A stretch of 64,000 nt of DNA from positions 12,792,049 through 12,856,048 of the forward strand of contig CM040764.1 of assembly GCA_022829145.1 (NCBI GenBank), read 5' to 3'. This stretch comes from Albula goreensis (taxonomy: Eukaryota > Chordata > Actinopteri > Albuliformes > Albulidae). Positions 42,301-55,260 of this stretch are shown in pieces (position 1 is the first letter of the stretch; each line of letters starts with the position of its first letter). The position numbers were made by a program, and so were the translations under genes. The notes under the pieces are model-generated. The model did no database searches, was not told where the DNA came from, and saw only the letters and a program-made list of their open reading frames with translations.

Positions 42301-43219
42301 CAATACTGTCATTGCCCTAATTATGCTGTCCCGTCCCTGAAAACGCCAGTCCCTAGAGTTCACATGAAGCCCTTGATGCGATCAGTAGGAAGAGGCTGGG
42401 GTGGGGTTGTGTGTGGGGGGGGGGTGGGTGTGGTGCTGGACCTCTCAAGCCCAGAGAGGGTTAGTCTGCTCTTTCGTAGCCTTAAGGCCACTTCTCTGCC
42501 TTAAAGCCCATGGTGAGTGTAGTTGGCACTCACATAACCACAGTTGCGGTGATTTGTGTGTTTTATTAACCGTCAGAAGATGAAGCACTTTTTTCCCCTT
42601 CTCTTTTTAACTGCGTTTGTGTGCCAGGTACCAGGTGGTACATTAACTGCTTGGCCCCACTGGCAGATTATCAGTGTTATTGCTGCTGTAATGGCACTGC
42701 CTTTGCTCATCTTGACACGGGTGGCGGGTGGGGGGGAGGGGGGTTGTTTCAGTCACTGGAGATAAGATCTGTAATCTACTACAGCAGTGAATCACCTTTT
42801 CAAAGCAGGATGGCAGTGAACAGAGCCTAACATTTGGGAAGGGGCGGGGGGGATGCAGGGGTTTGTGCCGTGGTGGGGGTAGGAGGCATTCATGATCAAT
42901 GTTGCAATTAATATTTGGATTCAAACTCTCTATTTGTGCTTCATCTCATTGAGTATCAATGTAATGTTTTAAGTTGTGTTGTCTGTATAAGCAAACAACC
43001 AATTTCTACCCATATATCTGTCATATTTCTGGCAGGGGATTCTTGTTTGATGAGAATGCTCTGATCTGTTCACAGACTAGCAGCTATACTACCTTATACT
43101 CTCCTCATGCCAACTATCAAACTGCTGTAGCTATGTAGATATGGGCTCGGTTAGTACTTGGATGGAATCCCTGCTCTACCTGAAGGCCCCACAGAAAACT
43201 GCATTGTGATCCTTGTTTA
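39348..43219. other. Intergenic DNA, no gene recognised
   Basis: Short poly(A) run near 40250-40265 and G-rich runs near 42414-42430 and 42725-42745. No exon, RNA gene or clear repeat family was recognised; the open frames are short and featureless. Confidence 0.5.
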
Positions 43220-43592
43220 TTAAAGTGATGTTACCCAGGCAGTTGGGTGGCCTGTCCAATTTAAAGCACTTGTTGGATGTTAAACGAATCAACGTTTATA
43301 ATTGTTTTAATTGATGAGGTTTTATGCTTTTATTTCAATCGGATGATTGGCTGATGCTTTTAATTTAGCATTTTATGTGTTTTAATTTTGTAGGTTTTAT
43401 TATTTTTTTATTGTCATTTATAATTCAAAATGTTCCGTAATTTTTTTTTGATTATCTTTTTTTTAGATTATCATGAATGTTTTTCTTTTGTTTCATTTCA
43501 TTTATGTAAATCAGGTCTCTCGTTAAAATGAGATCTCTATCTCAATGGGATTTACCTGAACAAACAAAGGTTGAATAAATAAATAAAATAAT
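43220..43592 (+). mobile_element. L2-type LINE 3' tail, degraded
   Basis: A T-rich stretch is followed by GTCTCTCGTTAAAATGAGAT, CTCAATGGGATTTACCTGAA and AAAGGTTGAATAAATAAATA. This is the usual 3' end of fish L2-type elements. The upstream part is too decayed to read as reverse transcriptase. Confidence 0.65.
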
Positions 43593-45060
43593 CTGTTCCT
43601 TTTATCTGCAGTGGCTAAGTGACAGCAAAGTAACAAATGCCTGGTACCAATTCTGGTACTGACCCTTGACCATTCTAGTGCTGGCTGACTGACCAGCAGC
43701 CCCATGGGGGCGACGTGTGATTGGCTGTAACTTTGCACTGTTGTTGAGGGTGTGTCCCCGATGCATTGTGATTGGAGAGAGTCCTTGCATGGCTGTGTGA
43801 TTGTGCAGCTGTGTTGATTGAGAAGGGGTGATGGATGGCGTGTCTCTTTCATATCTGACACGGGGGCACCGTAGCGATGACTTGTCAGGCCTATGGGTTC
43901 GACTGGGTCTCTGCTTTGAGAGAAACACCAACCCAAAGGCAAACAAACGGAGTCATAAAACCCAAGTGGTGTAGAATAAAAAGAGCACAACCGCCAGGGA
44001 ATTTGGTGCCACTACAGCAGACGCCGACGTGACATCTCCTGGAGCCAAGCTGTAGAAAGAAGTAAGAAAGACTTGTCCTGGGCGAAGGCATTGGGATGTT
44101 GAATTTAGCTGTTGTTCCCATGGCTGAAGATGGACTGTGCCAAAACATCCAAATCATGCCTGTAACAAACTCACACCAACATGTTGTAGGCCATTAAAAC
44201 TAGTTTGAAATTTTTTCCGCATGTAATATTTCTCCCCTTTTCCCAATCCCATTTTGAATTATCCTGAAATCCAGTAAGCTATAAAGCATAAAAAGGAAAA
44301 CGAAAACCAAAACTCTTCTTTGTTTGTTCTCCACCCTGAAGCTCATATTTCTTTGTGTTCTTACTGGTAACATTATCAGTAGTTTGTAGTAATATAGTTA
44401 ATAATACTTATATTATACATAACTGTTGAGAATAATAAAAATGTTTGGTCCTTTGGTCCCTAAAGGGGTGAGAGAAAGAGAGAGAGAGAGAAAAAGAGAG
44501 TTTCGGTTTGCACCGTTGCTGTGGAAACCTCTGTGACCTCAGAAAGTTGTTCTGCGCTTGCTGAGAGGCAGGAAGAGAAGGAGCGAGGGAGGAGGAGGAA
44601 TAGCAAGTCCGCCAGCAGGACAGAAAGGCTTCATTTTTCCCCATTGTTTCCTTCATCTTCGAGTTTTAACCCTCATTTGTCCAGTTCGGTAGAATGCCAC
44701 AAGCGCCTCTTAGACTTAGATATATGTGTTTATATTTATATATTTATATATATAGATTTCTATAATGTATGTGTATATATAAATCTATTTATCAGTGTTG
44801 CTGCTTTTTTTGTTTTGTTTGTTGCTTTGTTAACAGTTCAAGTCTTGGTGAGAAAAAGCTGCATTGTTGAAAGTTTTCCTGTCGTTTTCATTGAACGCTT
44901 TGTTGTTGTCGATGTCCTTATTCCGCCGTTGCTGTTATTGGTGTTGTCTCCACACAATGCCTCTTCCTTTCCCAGTTTCCATTCAGTCTCCATAAAATAA
45001 ATGCTGATATGTATTCAGAAATCCCTTTACTTATGCAGTTTTTTGTTCCGTTTTTTTCAG

Positions 45061-45061
<1 letters not shown>

Positions 45062-45088
<27 letters not shown>
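45062..45088. repeat. Poly(T) run
   Basis: Twenty-seven T in a row on the plus strand; poly(A) in the presumed celf5 3' UTR. Confidence 0.9.
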
Positions 45089-45092
<4 letters not shown>

Positions 45093-45457
45093 GAACAATG
45101 TTTTAACTCCTCAAACTCCAGATATCTTCATTTCCCTCCAGACCTAAGGAAGAGAGATTGAGTTATGGACTCTGGAGGACTTTTTTGAAGTGCCAAAAAT
45201 AAAATGTAAAAAGAACAAACACCAGTAGATCAAAATCCTTTGTGTGGTTTGGTTTCAGTCACTGTTTGATGGAAGCCAGCCAAATGAATTCATTGCATCC
45301 TTTTCGTTGATTCTCTTTGCTAATCTTTAGATTTACAGTCACATATTGATACTCCACCATTTATGACAAGACCCATTATTGCTCAGAAAGAGTTATATAC
45401 ACTGAACACTATGTTCTGAAGGTGAAATGTATGATTAAATATTAGCATTACTTGATG

Positions 45458-45512
45458 CACCAGAGGGAGCGGCACGCTGGTCATTTGTGTTTGTTGGTAG
45501 CTCCCTCTGGTG
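45458..45512. repeat. 13-bp perfect inverted repeat just downstream of the celf5 stop
   Basis: CACCAGAGGGAGC at 45458-45470 and GCTCCCTCTGGTG at 45500-45512 are exact reverse complements separated by 29 bases. The hairpin would sit about 45-100 bases after the stop codon in the celf5 transcript. CCACCAGAGGGAGC-type words also resemble CTCF sites. Confidence 0.9.
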
Positions 45513-45558
45513 GTGGGAGGCCTCACCTGTGCTGTCGTAGGGGAACGCTCGGGTTCCA

Positions 45559-45686
45559 TCAGTAAGGGCGGCTGGCGTCCTTCGGCCGCTTTAGCTGAAC
45601 TTTCAACCGCTTCATTCCGATCTGGAAGCCGTTCATAGCCTGGATGGCGGCCTGCGCACTGGCGGGGTTATCGAAGCTGACGAACC
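45559..45686 (-). CDS. celf5: celf5 last coding exon: end of RRM3 and stop
   Basis: The acceptor TATCTCACAG precedes GGTTCGTCAGC, and the stop TGA is at 45561-45559. It encodes [37 protein letters not shown] and ASRPY. GFVSF completes RNP1. The C-terminal pentapeptide differs slightly from the ANRPY of several CELF proteins. The 3' UTR continues to lower coordinates with no clear end. Confidence 0.97.
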
Positions 45687-47386
45687 CTGTGAGATAGAGG
45701 GGCAAAACACAGACGCTTTGACACACAAAGGAATGCACACCTGTTCTTGGCAAATGTGTAGCATGTTCACTGTGGTGAAGTGTATTGATGAACAAACCTG
45801 GGATAGTGGTTAGTGAGTCAGAATTGGGACATCTGATTTAATACAGGATTTTAATGAGTGTTTAACTGTAAGAAAGCTGGAATTTGAAGAACTAAAGCAG
45901 TGGTGATCGGTGCATGGCTACACCCACAGCTGGGGTTCAGGTTCCCTACTCAAATTCAGCTGGATAACTCAAACAAAGAGCCCAGGTGCTTTGCATAAAT
46001 GAATAAGATATCCCCCTGTAACAAGGTCTAGGGGGAGAAGAGGGAGTGACTGTGCCCCCATCACCCCCCTCCCCCCCACAAGTCCTGTCCTGAGGCAGAG
46101 AATCAAGCCCCTTTTGGATTTCACATTAACATAGTAAACATGAGTCATTTTGCATCTGTTTTTGGCATATCTGGGCCCTGCAACAGACTCTAAACACTAT
46201 CACTTGCTTCTTTGGGAACGCAATGTACCGTACCATACATGAACTAGCGAACATTAATTTCTAGCTAGCACGAACGCAGTGTGACCCAGACCCTGTTTTT
46301 CGGTGTCTTGATTTTAAAAACTGCCCATCTCTGTGCCCGACACACTTGGGAACATTTTGCGGCGGCGCTCCCGTCACATTGCAAAGCATGTGCGCTGACC
46401 GTATCAAACAGCAGCGGACTGCACTCTGTCTGCTCTCCGTGTGACAGTTCTGCTGAGAGACGTGCAGCGAAAGGGGGGAAGCCCGGGGCCATGTTCGCAG
46501 AGCGTCTCAGAGTACGCCTGCTACACCACGAAACAGCTTTGCCTTTTAGCTCACAGCCGCTGAGGTGAAAAATATGAGTTGGGACCCAATCAAACAAACC
46601 CGGCCTCTTCAAGGGCATCTGCGGTTCAAGGCAAATGGAATCTAGTCTTTTTAAGGGTGTTCTAGAATGAACAGAATATATGCAATAATCCAGTAAGAAT
46701 ATCGCTGGGAAGAAAATCTCAAGAATAATACCCCAGTCTGGCAGGCTGATTTCCATCTGGTCCTCAGTGCGCTTCCCAGAAGAGGGAACATGTCAGTGGC
46801 TCACTATGTTTGGTGTACGTGTCAGAGTAGAGATGATTTAATATGAGTGCTGGGAGAGAGAGCTCTTATGAACACTAATGAATGGAGCTGCAGTGTGATG
46901 TGTCACTGATCAGTGACTGTTTGAACCAGTCTGTAGTTTTGCTCTTCAATAAAAAAATGCAGTAATTTTTTCAAATTATTGAGTCTGGTTTTATGGTAGT
47001 TCTGTATGTTTTTTTTTGTTTAATGAAAACTTACTTTCCTGTCACCTCTGAATACATGTGATAGATGTAGAAAACCTCATTCCATCTCAAGTGATGCCTG
47101 ATCACTTGAGACTCACCGCCGCACTATTAAACTGTGTCTGACTCGCAGAAACGCTGTTTAATCGCACTGTTTGACTCACCGCAGCACTATTAAACTGTCT
47201 GACTCTCAGAAACACTGTTTAATCGCACTGTTTGACTCACCGAAGCACTTGCTCTGGTTGGTGGCCCGGTCCATGAACACCTTGGAGGAGATGACGCTGC
47301 CAAAGGGGAGGAACATCTGCATGAGCTCGCTGTCTCCAAACTCCTGTGGCAGGTGGTAGATGAAGAGGTTGCAGCCTTCAGGCCCT

Positions 47387-47431
<45 letters not shown>

Positions 47432-50400
47432 GCCCCACATACACACGCAAACACGCATACACAAAAAAAGAGTCATTTCATATATTATGTGATATATCAT
47501 GAGATTATTGCTTGTTCACATATTATGTGAAGATTATACAGCCAAATATAAGCTGTAATGTTTGTGCTGCAGACTCATTCTTTCCCTGCAACATGCCTGC
47601 TGCCAGCTTCTCTAGACTCTGCAGACCCCCTTTTCAGCTGCACAGTTGTTGTCAGAGGAGGAAAGCTTCGTGCGCAGCTGGTGCATGCAGATTGCAGGCA
47701 GGTTCCAAGCACCTGATTGGCTAGAGGAGTCTCTTTGTGCAATGAATTGCTCATGGTAACCATCCCACCCTGAGCGATTCTACAGCCAATTACGTGCTGT
47801 CCTGCAGGGCTGCCCAGCAACAGTCGATCCAAAGCCACAGAACAGATACACGTACTCTGGTGCCCAGTATGTTAGCATTGTGGGCTGCCATGCAGCCCGC
47901 ATACTTTCCCTGCCTGTTCTCACAGACAGCCCAGTTTCCTTCCCCACAGTCAGCCGATAAAAGAGGCATTCAGCTGCGCTCTGGCTCTCTCACCTTCCCT
48001 CTGCTGTGGTTGCTGGATGACCTGAGGCGGCTGTGGCATCGTCTGGCCAATAGGGGTCAGTGTGGTCGCTGGGTAAATGGCTGCAGAATTCAGAAGAGTG
48101 GTGAGGAGGGGGGAGGGGGGGGAGGGGTTGGGGAGGAGGATCAGAGAGTGTAACAGATTTGTAACATTTAAAGCATTATTGCATCAGTCAGAATCGTTTA
48201 GCTCTTTTTTTTCTGCTCGGATCGTTCCATCCACTGAACTTATGTTTGATGGCCAATTTAGAAACTGAATGCTCTAGGTGCTGTGCCATATGAATTCCCC
48301 CAGGCAAATGTTTATGGCTGTACAGCAGAGACTGCAACCCAAAGTTAATCTGTAACCCCACATCTGCTGGAACCTCTGAGACTTTGCTGACAGCGCACCC
48401 TAATCAAGGGTGTATATTGCACATACCGTTAGCTCAAATATTGTAATGGTGATAATTATGATAAATTAAACATACAGAGTGCTCGCATATTAGTCCAGCT
48501 TTCACTTCAGCAAAAATTTTCCACATATGTGATGTAAGATACTGTAAGAACTTGTATGGAAATCAACAAGGCCGAGTTCAGTTCAGTCATATGAGAGGGT
48601 GTCAGGACATATCAATCCTGGGTAATGGGCAGTGGCCCCTAAGGACTGTTGAGAAAGTCTGTGCTATACCCTGCAGCTGGATATTTATTGTGGGGAGGAG
48701 GGGGTATGCTCAAGTGCAGGATTGAAGCCTGCAACCTCGTTGACTTTGTATCTTTCCGTACCGGTGTATTGCTGGACCCCAGTGAAGGCCTGCTGGAGGG
48801 TGTCGGCGGCCGTGGGACTCTGGGCAGAGTAAGTAGGCAGGCCATTGGTGTAGACCGCCTCCACGGCCTGCGCTGGGTGCCCATTGGGCTGGTGGGGGAT
48901 GCCGGTGAAGCCGTTGACGATGGGCGTGACGATGCTGGGCACAGCGGAGGTGGCGATGCTGGCGGGAGGGGAGGTGAGGCCTGTGGGGGGGGAGCAAGAA
49001 AGAGTGTGCCTGTTTTACCCACTGTTCAGTACCATTAACAACGCAATAAGTGACTTTCCAAATGTGAATTTATAAGTTTTGTGCTCTTTATCATTAAGTG
49101 GTCCATCTAGAGCTCGATGAAAGTTAACTCGGCCACTTCAGCGTCAGCCTCAGCCTCCCCAGCCCGCAGTTTTGGGAACCACTGCACTGCGAGATAGGAG
49201 AGCACACAGAAACCATCTGGCCTGGCTGCGGTTTCTCAAACCCTGCATGATGCAACCGAGGTGTAATCGCTGTACTGTGGTGCAGTCTCTCTCCCTCTCT
49301 CTCTCTGGTGAATACAAATACGGCCTTTTACAGAATTTTTTGCTCCTTGTATGCGGCACTGACATTCTGTCCGTGCTAAAATGGGTGAGGTTTTATATTT
49401 TTACATTTTTTTTTTGGCGAATCAAATCTTTTTCAGGCCATATCGGCAGGGGACAGTCACTGAAAAAAGACCAGGTAAAAAAGAGAGAAGGCCCAGATAA
49501 CAGAACCTAACACAATATATAGAAAATAAATATGCATTTTAGGCAATGTTGAAAACAGTTCTCCATACATACGTACATTTTTGGTGGGGCGGGTGACAAA
49601 GTGGTTCATCTTTCAGCTTTTTGGGTTACATGCCGGTTTCTATTCTAAGTTCTATTATCAGTTATTATTTAGCCTGATTATCTATATAATCTGACATTTA
49701 GCAAAATTTCTCATTAAGATCATCAGTGACAGCTGAGAAATATTTTTGTCATCCTGTCTGACTTTTTCTATTGAGGTCTCATCCATGAGATAACCTGAGT
49801 TGGTGTGTATGGACAGCTAGCTGGCTGATCCAAGGTAACTGGCGGAAATGTAAGCCTGTATGACTACAGCCATCCGGGAGTGGAGACGCCCATCCTTGCT
49901 TTAGAGTTCGCGAGAATCTGTCCTTGTGACACAGTCTGCTCCTGTTGCTGAGTGTCACAAAGAGAAGGTGAAATGGAAGGGTGTGCGCTTCTGTGCGTTT
50001 AAGCCAGACCTGCACTTCACCTCCCCACCAGCACCTCCTCTGTGCCAGAGCGTTACGCAACAGCCTGCCTTCAGTCCATGGCCGAGAGGAGCTGGTTGCC
50101 ATGGAAACGCTTTGAGGCTAGCCGCTCTCGCAACATGGCCCTCAAAAGACCCTGAAACTACTGCTAATAATAACAACAACAGTTTCATAATCCCTTATTA
50201 TTTTTTTTAACATATTGTCATATTGGTTGTAATGCACAGTATCAAACTGGGTGTAGTCTCTTTGAATTTAGGGTCTTGAAGCCCTTAGGCTGTGCGGACA
50301 TGTTCAGGCAAACACTTTCACAGGGGCTGTGGTGTTAGACTGTCTGAATGACCCTCCCCAGTCTGACCAGTGCCCTTCGTCTCACCGTCCTTTGCTCCCC

Positions 50401-50568
50401 TAACACACACACACACACACACTCTCTCTCTTCTCCATTTTTGTGCTCTAAGTTGCGTGCCGCTGTATTACTCAATGTGGGGTTATGGATATTGCTTAGA
50501 ACGGGTGTAAATAATATCATGTTCAGTAGAGTATGAGGTTCCATTAAAGAACCTCTGTAGCAACAGAA

Positions 50569-50614
<46 letters not shown>

Positions 50615-53600
50615 TCTCTCTCTGATGAGTTTTCTCATTGTCTCTGTTTAGCCTGGGAAACAGCCTGATGTAGCTCCTCAGAGACACTGGAGCGCTCAGT
50701 CAGACTCATGGCAGCCGCTGCACCCGCGGCCCTGTCTCAGTCACGCGTAGCGTCGCACAGTCATCGGCAACCGGGCATGGCGTGATGCCTGAGGAGGGTG
50801 AGGGGAACTGTGGGTGATGTTCAATGTTTGCGTGCGTTCTGGGATCGCGGTCATTGCACTTCAAATGGGGACACAGACAAAACTACGCTCTTCAGATCCC
50901 TGTTTGAAAGTTCTTGAGGAGTTCAGCTAAAATTCCTTTTAATAGATCCCTGAATGTTTTTCCAGTTTTTTCCTATCTTGTTGGTTAAAAATTACTTTTT
51001 TTAATCCCTCTGGAAAAATTTACATTTTCATGTGTAGTTTTGCAACATGATTAAAAATGATAGTTCAGAAAGTAAACACTGGCTGAACTTTTTTAACAGT
51101 GTTATGAAATTGTGACTTGATGTGTTTGATGTGGTAATTCTTGTTTCACTTCAGATTACATCAGTTTTCTTACAGTGATAAGCATCACTGATTTTAGTTA
51201 GCTAGTACCATCTTAGTTTTTATCAAATTGATTCCATGTAACCCAGAATCTGTTATGACTGAGAAAAAATGCAGCTAGCCGCGAACTACTGAAATTACTG
51301 ATGGCAGTGATTGCATTATTTTATGCAAGGATAGTAATTTATACCCATAGCATTGATTCTGTAGGTCAGTAGGTTTTAGGATCCATGGCATTGATCACCA
51401 TGATTTCAAACGAATTTGCTTACAGCTTAAAATAAATAATCACGGACAGTTTGTCAGCTCATTCAGGAATCACTACATACCTACAGTTGAAGTTCTACCA
51501 AAACTGGTGGTCACAATGGCAAGCCCCAGGTGTGTTCAGCTACAAAGGGGCTGATTCACCCGATTTACAGTATTTCAGCACAATTCACTTTACGGGGAGA
51601 ATGTGGATCATGAAGCCCAACTACAGCACAGGTTTTTGCTCATGTTTTATGCATTACTTTGTTATGCTGGTTGCAGTCCCCCCTGGCTTCACCTTTGTGG
51701 GTCACAAAAGGGTCGCAGAGGGCTGGGAACTCACCAGAGACGGGGGTCACAGGAGTGGACGGCAGGCCGTTGATGTTGAGCGCTCCCACCTGGTGAATCT
51801 GCGCAGTGGGGAAGGCCACACTGGGCGTCAGGTAGCCCCCATGGGAGGCAGCCATGATGGCAGCCTGCTGCTGCATCAGCTGAGAGAGCAAGAGAGAAAT
51901 GGAGCAGGAGGGGGAGATGTAGGGATTGATTATGTAGTTGTCAGTGAACAATTTTGCTCACCCTTTGTTTTTTTTAATGAAAATGTAAATATAATAAATA
52001 TTCACTTATGCTTGTTTGTAAGTTAAGCCATTGACCAGAGATTGTAGAAGTGTGCAATGAGAGGAAACTAACCTTCTAAATTAAACCCTCAAATGGTCTG
52101 AAGATGGGTGGTAGACATTAGAGGTAGTTGAGATTACTTCCCTTCTCTTTCACTGTAAATTATTTTAATTTCCCTGTAAGGTGCTATATAAATGCAGTGT
52201 ATCACTATACACTTATCTTGTCTATGTCAGAATACAAAAACCTGCACAAGGACAAAAAGAAGGGTGAATCGCCCACAGTGTGTATATCGAATCATCCTCT
52301 AGCCTCTGCTGAGCAAAAATGTAAATACATAAATACATAAATAAATCCCAAGGCCTCTCCACACAGTGCTAATGACTGTAGCAGCAGGGACAGAGCATAG
52401 CTCTCTGGCTCCATTTGTATTGGAGTGCCTGGACAGGAAGAAAGGAGGCCGTTATTTCCCCCTGAAATAGCCCTTATCAGGTGTCCTTAGAGTGGCCTCC
52501 CCTGTCGTAAAACCAGGGGGCGCTGGCACAGCATCCATTAGCTGCCTGCTGTGCCACGGGTGTCTGCCTAAATCCCCTCTGCATTTGCATAATTGTATCA
52601 TCCTGACGAATGGGAGGGGGGCATTCATTTAGTGAAGAGCAGAGTGTACCCAGCCTTTAATGAAACACAGGAAGAGAGAGGGAGAGAAAGTTAAATTCAC
52701 TGGTTCAGAAATGCAGGGCATGTCACTCCCATACTGCCAGCTTTGATGCAGTCTTTCTGATTGGCTGGTAGTGTTGGAGGGAGTCGCCAGGGGAATGGGA
52801 ATTGGCCCCAAGTTTGAATCACCCGTCCAGGACACTTGCACTATACCCTGAAAAGGTACACTAAACACTGCCTCATTGCAAGATATCTGCTTGTGCGCAG
52901 TAATGTTCTGTACTAAAGAAAAGGCACCAACTGAGCAAAACTGCAAACTGATACTATGATAATACATACATGCCCACATGTATAAAAACTCTCTTGCACT
53001 TTCAAGGACACATATACTCTTTGCACACACACATGTTTTTGCACTGTTTCACTCAGTGACTGTATACCAACTCCACACACTTAATGTATTGTGTTTGCAT
53101 GAGAGAGCTAGAGCTGTCAATCATGCTTACACACACAAACGCACACACACACACAGAATGTTGAGGTTATGGTGTGCCCAGACTTTCAGCATGCCAGCTG
53201 TAGCTACTGTGGAGATTGTTTGCTCTAACTGTTGCAGAAGATGTATTGTCAATCATAGAGATGACCTGGAAAGCTCACCTACAGAGTGTTAGTGGTGTTC
53301 TGTACTGTGTGGGGAAAAAACAGGAGTAATAGTCGGTGACAGATGAGTTGTACAATGCAGGGAGTAGGGACCTCCTCATGCCAGTTTGAGTACACATGCC
53401 GCATAGCTAATTTCATCTCTCACCACTGCCTGGGTCTGTTCTTTCACCCGTCAAAAGCAGCTAATTGGAAGCTCATGTGTGCGGTTCTTGGTAGGAAAAA
53501 CACAGACAAGAAAAAAATCCACCTCCACCACCATCACCACCACAAGAGCAACTGGCCTGGTTTTTGATAGGGCCAAACAGTATGCATGTTATCTGATACT

Positions 53601-55222
53601 CTCACATTCATGCGCTTTAATATTTATTCTAGCAGCACAAACCTGTACTATGATTTATTTATTCTCTAACTGCGTGAGCCGATTGCTGAAGTCCCGTGGT
53701 TGTGGAGGAATCCGAAATTGCCTTTGGCTAAGTTTTTGTTTGCCATGGCTGGCTGTAACCTTTTCTCTCTCCTAATGAATAATTAAATAAGTATATGATA
53801 AATGCAATAATAAAAAAATAAATATGGGATGTGGGGGGTTAAAGAGGTTGTTTTTTGATGTTTGATGTTGAAAGTTGGCTGGTTTTAGGAGATAGTTAGG
53901 AGATGGATAGGGTTGGGAGGTTAGTCAGCGAGTTAGAATTAAGGTTTTGAGTTGGAATTTTTATGTTGGTTTGACGTTATGGTGTAGAGTTGGAATGGGT
54001 CAGGTTTTGCTAATTGGGAATCAGTTGAGGATATGGTTTTGGGTAAGGTGGGTTAGATTTTGTGTCTGCAATTGGCTGAATTTAAGGGCTTCTTGCATTG
54101 CATTCATGAGCTGTTGTATTTTGTTTTATTGTACAGAATTTCATTTTGTTATCATAATATTCTTTTTAACAGGCCGGGCTTGTTTGGTCATTTTTTTCCC
54201 TCCAAGCAAAATCAAATTTCCTTTTCCTCAAACACAACCTCAGGTAATGAAAGTACTAAAGCACTGTAGCCTTTGCCGCAAGCTTTTGAAATCCTATTCA
54301 CCATGGCCCTTTATTCTGCGTGTGTGTGAGAGAGAGGGAGGGAGAGAGAGAGAGAGTGAACTCAGGATATTAACAGGGTTCCAAGACCAGCAATATTCAC
54401 AAAATGCTGTGTACACATATGCAATCAAAACACAACTTTACAAGAGGCTGTTTCACTCCTGTCTTTAATTTTTTGTACCAAATATTGAGAATAGAAAAAT
54501 ATGTCTTAGAAACACTTAGCACAAAACTAGGGCACATTTCAACTTTGGAAATTCAGTGCAGTGGAGACAGTAGAGGGTATGTTTCTGAAGATCAACAATT
54601 AATTTTGGCTTGAGGCTTAAGTTGTGTGGAACAATATCTTGATGCAGCTCCCTGTGTGTCCAACAGAGGGTGATGTTGGCCACTGACAGTGATCCATTAG
54701 AACACACCCACTCTGTGTAGATTGTACATTAACACCACATTAAAAATCACACCCTTGTTTCAATTTAATTTGTTGTCTTTCTTGGATACAGTTTTAATGG
54801 AGTTTAGTTTACTTCTACCCTGATTGGTATGTACAGTCACCAAACCAAAGCCTAATTTATAGACCAAACACATTTTATAATATCAATACATGTTTTTCCA
54901 AAAAAGTACATTCATTCATTCATTCATTCATTTGGTTGGTAGACTATCCACTGTAACCACAGCTTTTTGATTGATTAGGCAGTATCTTACAGAAAGTTCT
55001 GTAGTATTTTGCAGTTGTTAAACCAAAGGTCCAAATTAATTAATGGTGACCTGGTCTCCATGGTGATAATCATATCTCAAGAGGCAGTGGCGACAGCCAA
55101 TCAGGGACTGCAATGAAATGATCGAGTATTAAATTGTCATTTGAACTTGAATTAGAATTTGAGATCCAGGGATATCTCAGTTTTCACAATGTATATTAAA
55201 TAAGGAATCATTCAACCCCCCA

Positions 55223-55260
<38 letters not shown>

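Larger units (their letters stand above)
43600..45558 (-). other. celf5: Probable celf5 3' UTR (end not defined)
   Basis: Sequence just after the stop codon on the minus strand. It has a 13-bp inverted repeat at 45458-45512 and a poly(T) run on the plus strand at 45062-45088 (poly(A) in the transcript). No convincing minus-strand AATAAA with a G/U-rich element was found close by. TTTATT words near 43326 and 43396 are possible but lie in an L2-like tail. CELF 3' UTRs are often several kb. Confidence 0.35.

Noticed and set aside
43523-43990. 155-codon minus-strand open frame downstream of celf5
   Set aside because: Its end is the reverse complement of an L2 tail, and the rest has no protein features; it lies in probable 3' UTR.
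45895-46020. Possible tRNA-derived SINE (GGGGTTCAGGTTCCC resembling a B-box)
   Set aside because: No A-box at the proper distance and no SINE core or tail could be read around it.
46265-46756. 163-codon minus-strand open frame
   Set aside because: It lies inside a celf5 intron, has no recognisable motif and no splice context linking it to the RRM3 exons.
49160-49180. hAT-like right end TTTTGGGAACCACTG
   Set aside because: No matching left end or target duplication was found within a few hundred bases, so the element cannot be delimited.
51451-52026. 191-codon plus-strand open frame
   Set aside because: It is antisense to the celf5 exon at 51735-51879 and takes its openness from that exon.
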